The notes under the pieces are model-generated. The model was not told where the DNA came from. It did not search any database and was given only the letters and a program-made list of their open reading frames with translations. Made by a program: the position numbers and the translations under genes. From Candidatus Arsenophonus lipoptenae (GTDB taxonomy: Bacteria > Pseudomonadota > Gammaproteobacteria > Enterobacterales > Enterobacteriaceae), in the NCBI RefSeq assembly GCF_001534665.1, contig NZ_CP013920.1, forward strand, positions 632,501-696,500: a stretch of DNA of 64,000 nucleotides, in the 5' to 3' direction. How positions within the stretch are numbered: the stretch's first letter is position 1; each line of letters starts with the position of its first letter. Below, piece after piece: positions 63,282-64,000 of the stretch.

Positions 63282-64000
63282 AATTCATCCTTATTTTTAT
63301 TTAAATTGAAATTGTTACTAATTATTTTTTCACTATTTAAATTTTTAATTAAGTTAAATTATTACTTAATTAATATTATAATTAACTTTATAATTATTTA
63401 AATATTAATTTAAATTATTAATAATTATGACATATTAATAATATAACGATATCAATCATATTTAATTATGAAAATTTATTTTTTATTAGATAGTTTAGTA
63501 ATTATTAAATTCCTATATAAGATTTATTATTTATCTAAAAATATTATTTAATATTAATATAATTTAAATAATCTAACTTAATACGAATAAGATTTTTTGA
63601 AATTAAGTATTAATATATTTTTTATACTTTATATAAAGTATAAAAAATATTAATATAAAATTTATAATGCTAAAATCAATAATTTTTATTTATTATTAGT
63701 TATTTAAATATTATTTATATAGTTTATTAATAAACTTCATAAAATTATTTTGTATTAGGTAAAAATGAATATTTTTTGTTTATTAAAAATTACTTATATA
63801 CTTATATATAACAAATAAAATAATTTAATAGTTATACTTTTATTTATTTATTGTTATAAATTTTAATATTATATTTGAATATAATAATAGTTAATTATAG
63901 AATATAAAATATTAAATTATTAAAAATATTATATATTTCTTATATAAGCATCACAAAAAATTTAATTTATTAAAACATTTTAATAAGGTATATAATTATA
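63282..64000. other. Gene-free region upstream of serC to window edge
   Basis: 719 bases of A/T-rich sequence where E. coli has ycaP, ycaO and the focA-pflB operon further upstream. No relic of these was found. It should contain the serC-aroA promoter, but no hexamer pair stands out. AAGGAT at 63288-63293 is the serC ribosome binding site on the minus strand. Confidence 0.45.

Overview
This window looks like part of the reduced, strongly AT-rich chromosome of an obligate insect endosymbiont in the Enterobacterales. Almost every protein reads as a full-length orthologue of an E. coli K-12 protein, often with nearly the same length. Genes are separated by long A/T-dominated spacers that appear to be decaying remains of lost genes. 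I saw no insertion sequences, prophage, CRISPR arrays, rRNA genes or recognisable tRNA genes. A complete peptidoglycan route, lipid A/Kdo genes, an OmpF porin and vitamin-related genes (pabB, pncB, serC, aroA) fit a nutritional symbiont that still builds its own envelope. Wigglesworthia of tsetse flies is the closest match I can think of. Blochmannia-like symbionts are an alternative. The sequence alone does not settle the genus.

Layout. 1-8.9 kb: kdsA (partial)-sirB1-prmC-prfA on the minus strand, then a decayed hemA, then lolB-ispE-prs and pth-ychF on the plus strand. This is the order of E. coli minute 27 with hemA, sirB2, dauA and ychH missing. 9.4-21.2 kb: scattered genes with wide spacers: pabB, fabI, purB, mnmA, fabR, murI, gmhA, trhP. 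22.4-43.7 kb: the division and cell wall cluster rsmH-ftsL-ftsI-murE-murF-mraY-murD-ftsW-murG-murC-ddlB-ftsQ-ftsA-ftsZ-lpxC. A DciA-family gene on the opposite strand and secA follow. 43.9-63.3 kb: a block colinear with E. coli minutes 20-22: pyrD, pncB, asnS, ompF, aspC, gloC, kdsB, ycaR, lpxK, msbA, ihfB, rpsA, cmk, aroA, serC.

How the genes work together. murI, murC-F, mraY, murG and ddlB supply lipid II. FtsI, FtsW, FtsL, FtsQ, FtsA and FtsZ use it at the septum. KdsA, KdsB, GmhA, LpxC, LpxK and MsbA make and flip Kdo-lipid A with a heptose precursor. LolB and SecA serve outer-membrane delivery and export. Prs, PyrD, PurB and PncB feed nucleotides and NAD. AroA, PabB, SerC and AspC serve chorismate, folate, serine/PLP and amino-acid supply. 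PrfA, PrmC, Pth, AsnS, RpsA, MnmA, TrhP and RsmH maintain translation.

No new multi-gene system was found. The most interesting signals are a readable hemA relic, retention of a DciA-type helicase loader and of the regulator FabR, and an ompF locus that still carries an OmpR-like box, a structured leader with an MicF-type target region and a very strong hairpin terminator. Several promoter-associated palindromes (lpxC, pncB, pabB) may be operators, but in such AT-rich DNA some are expected by chance.
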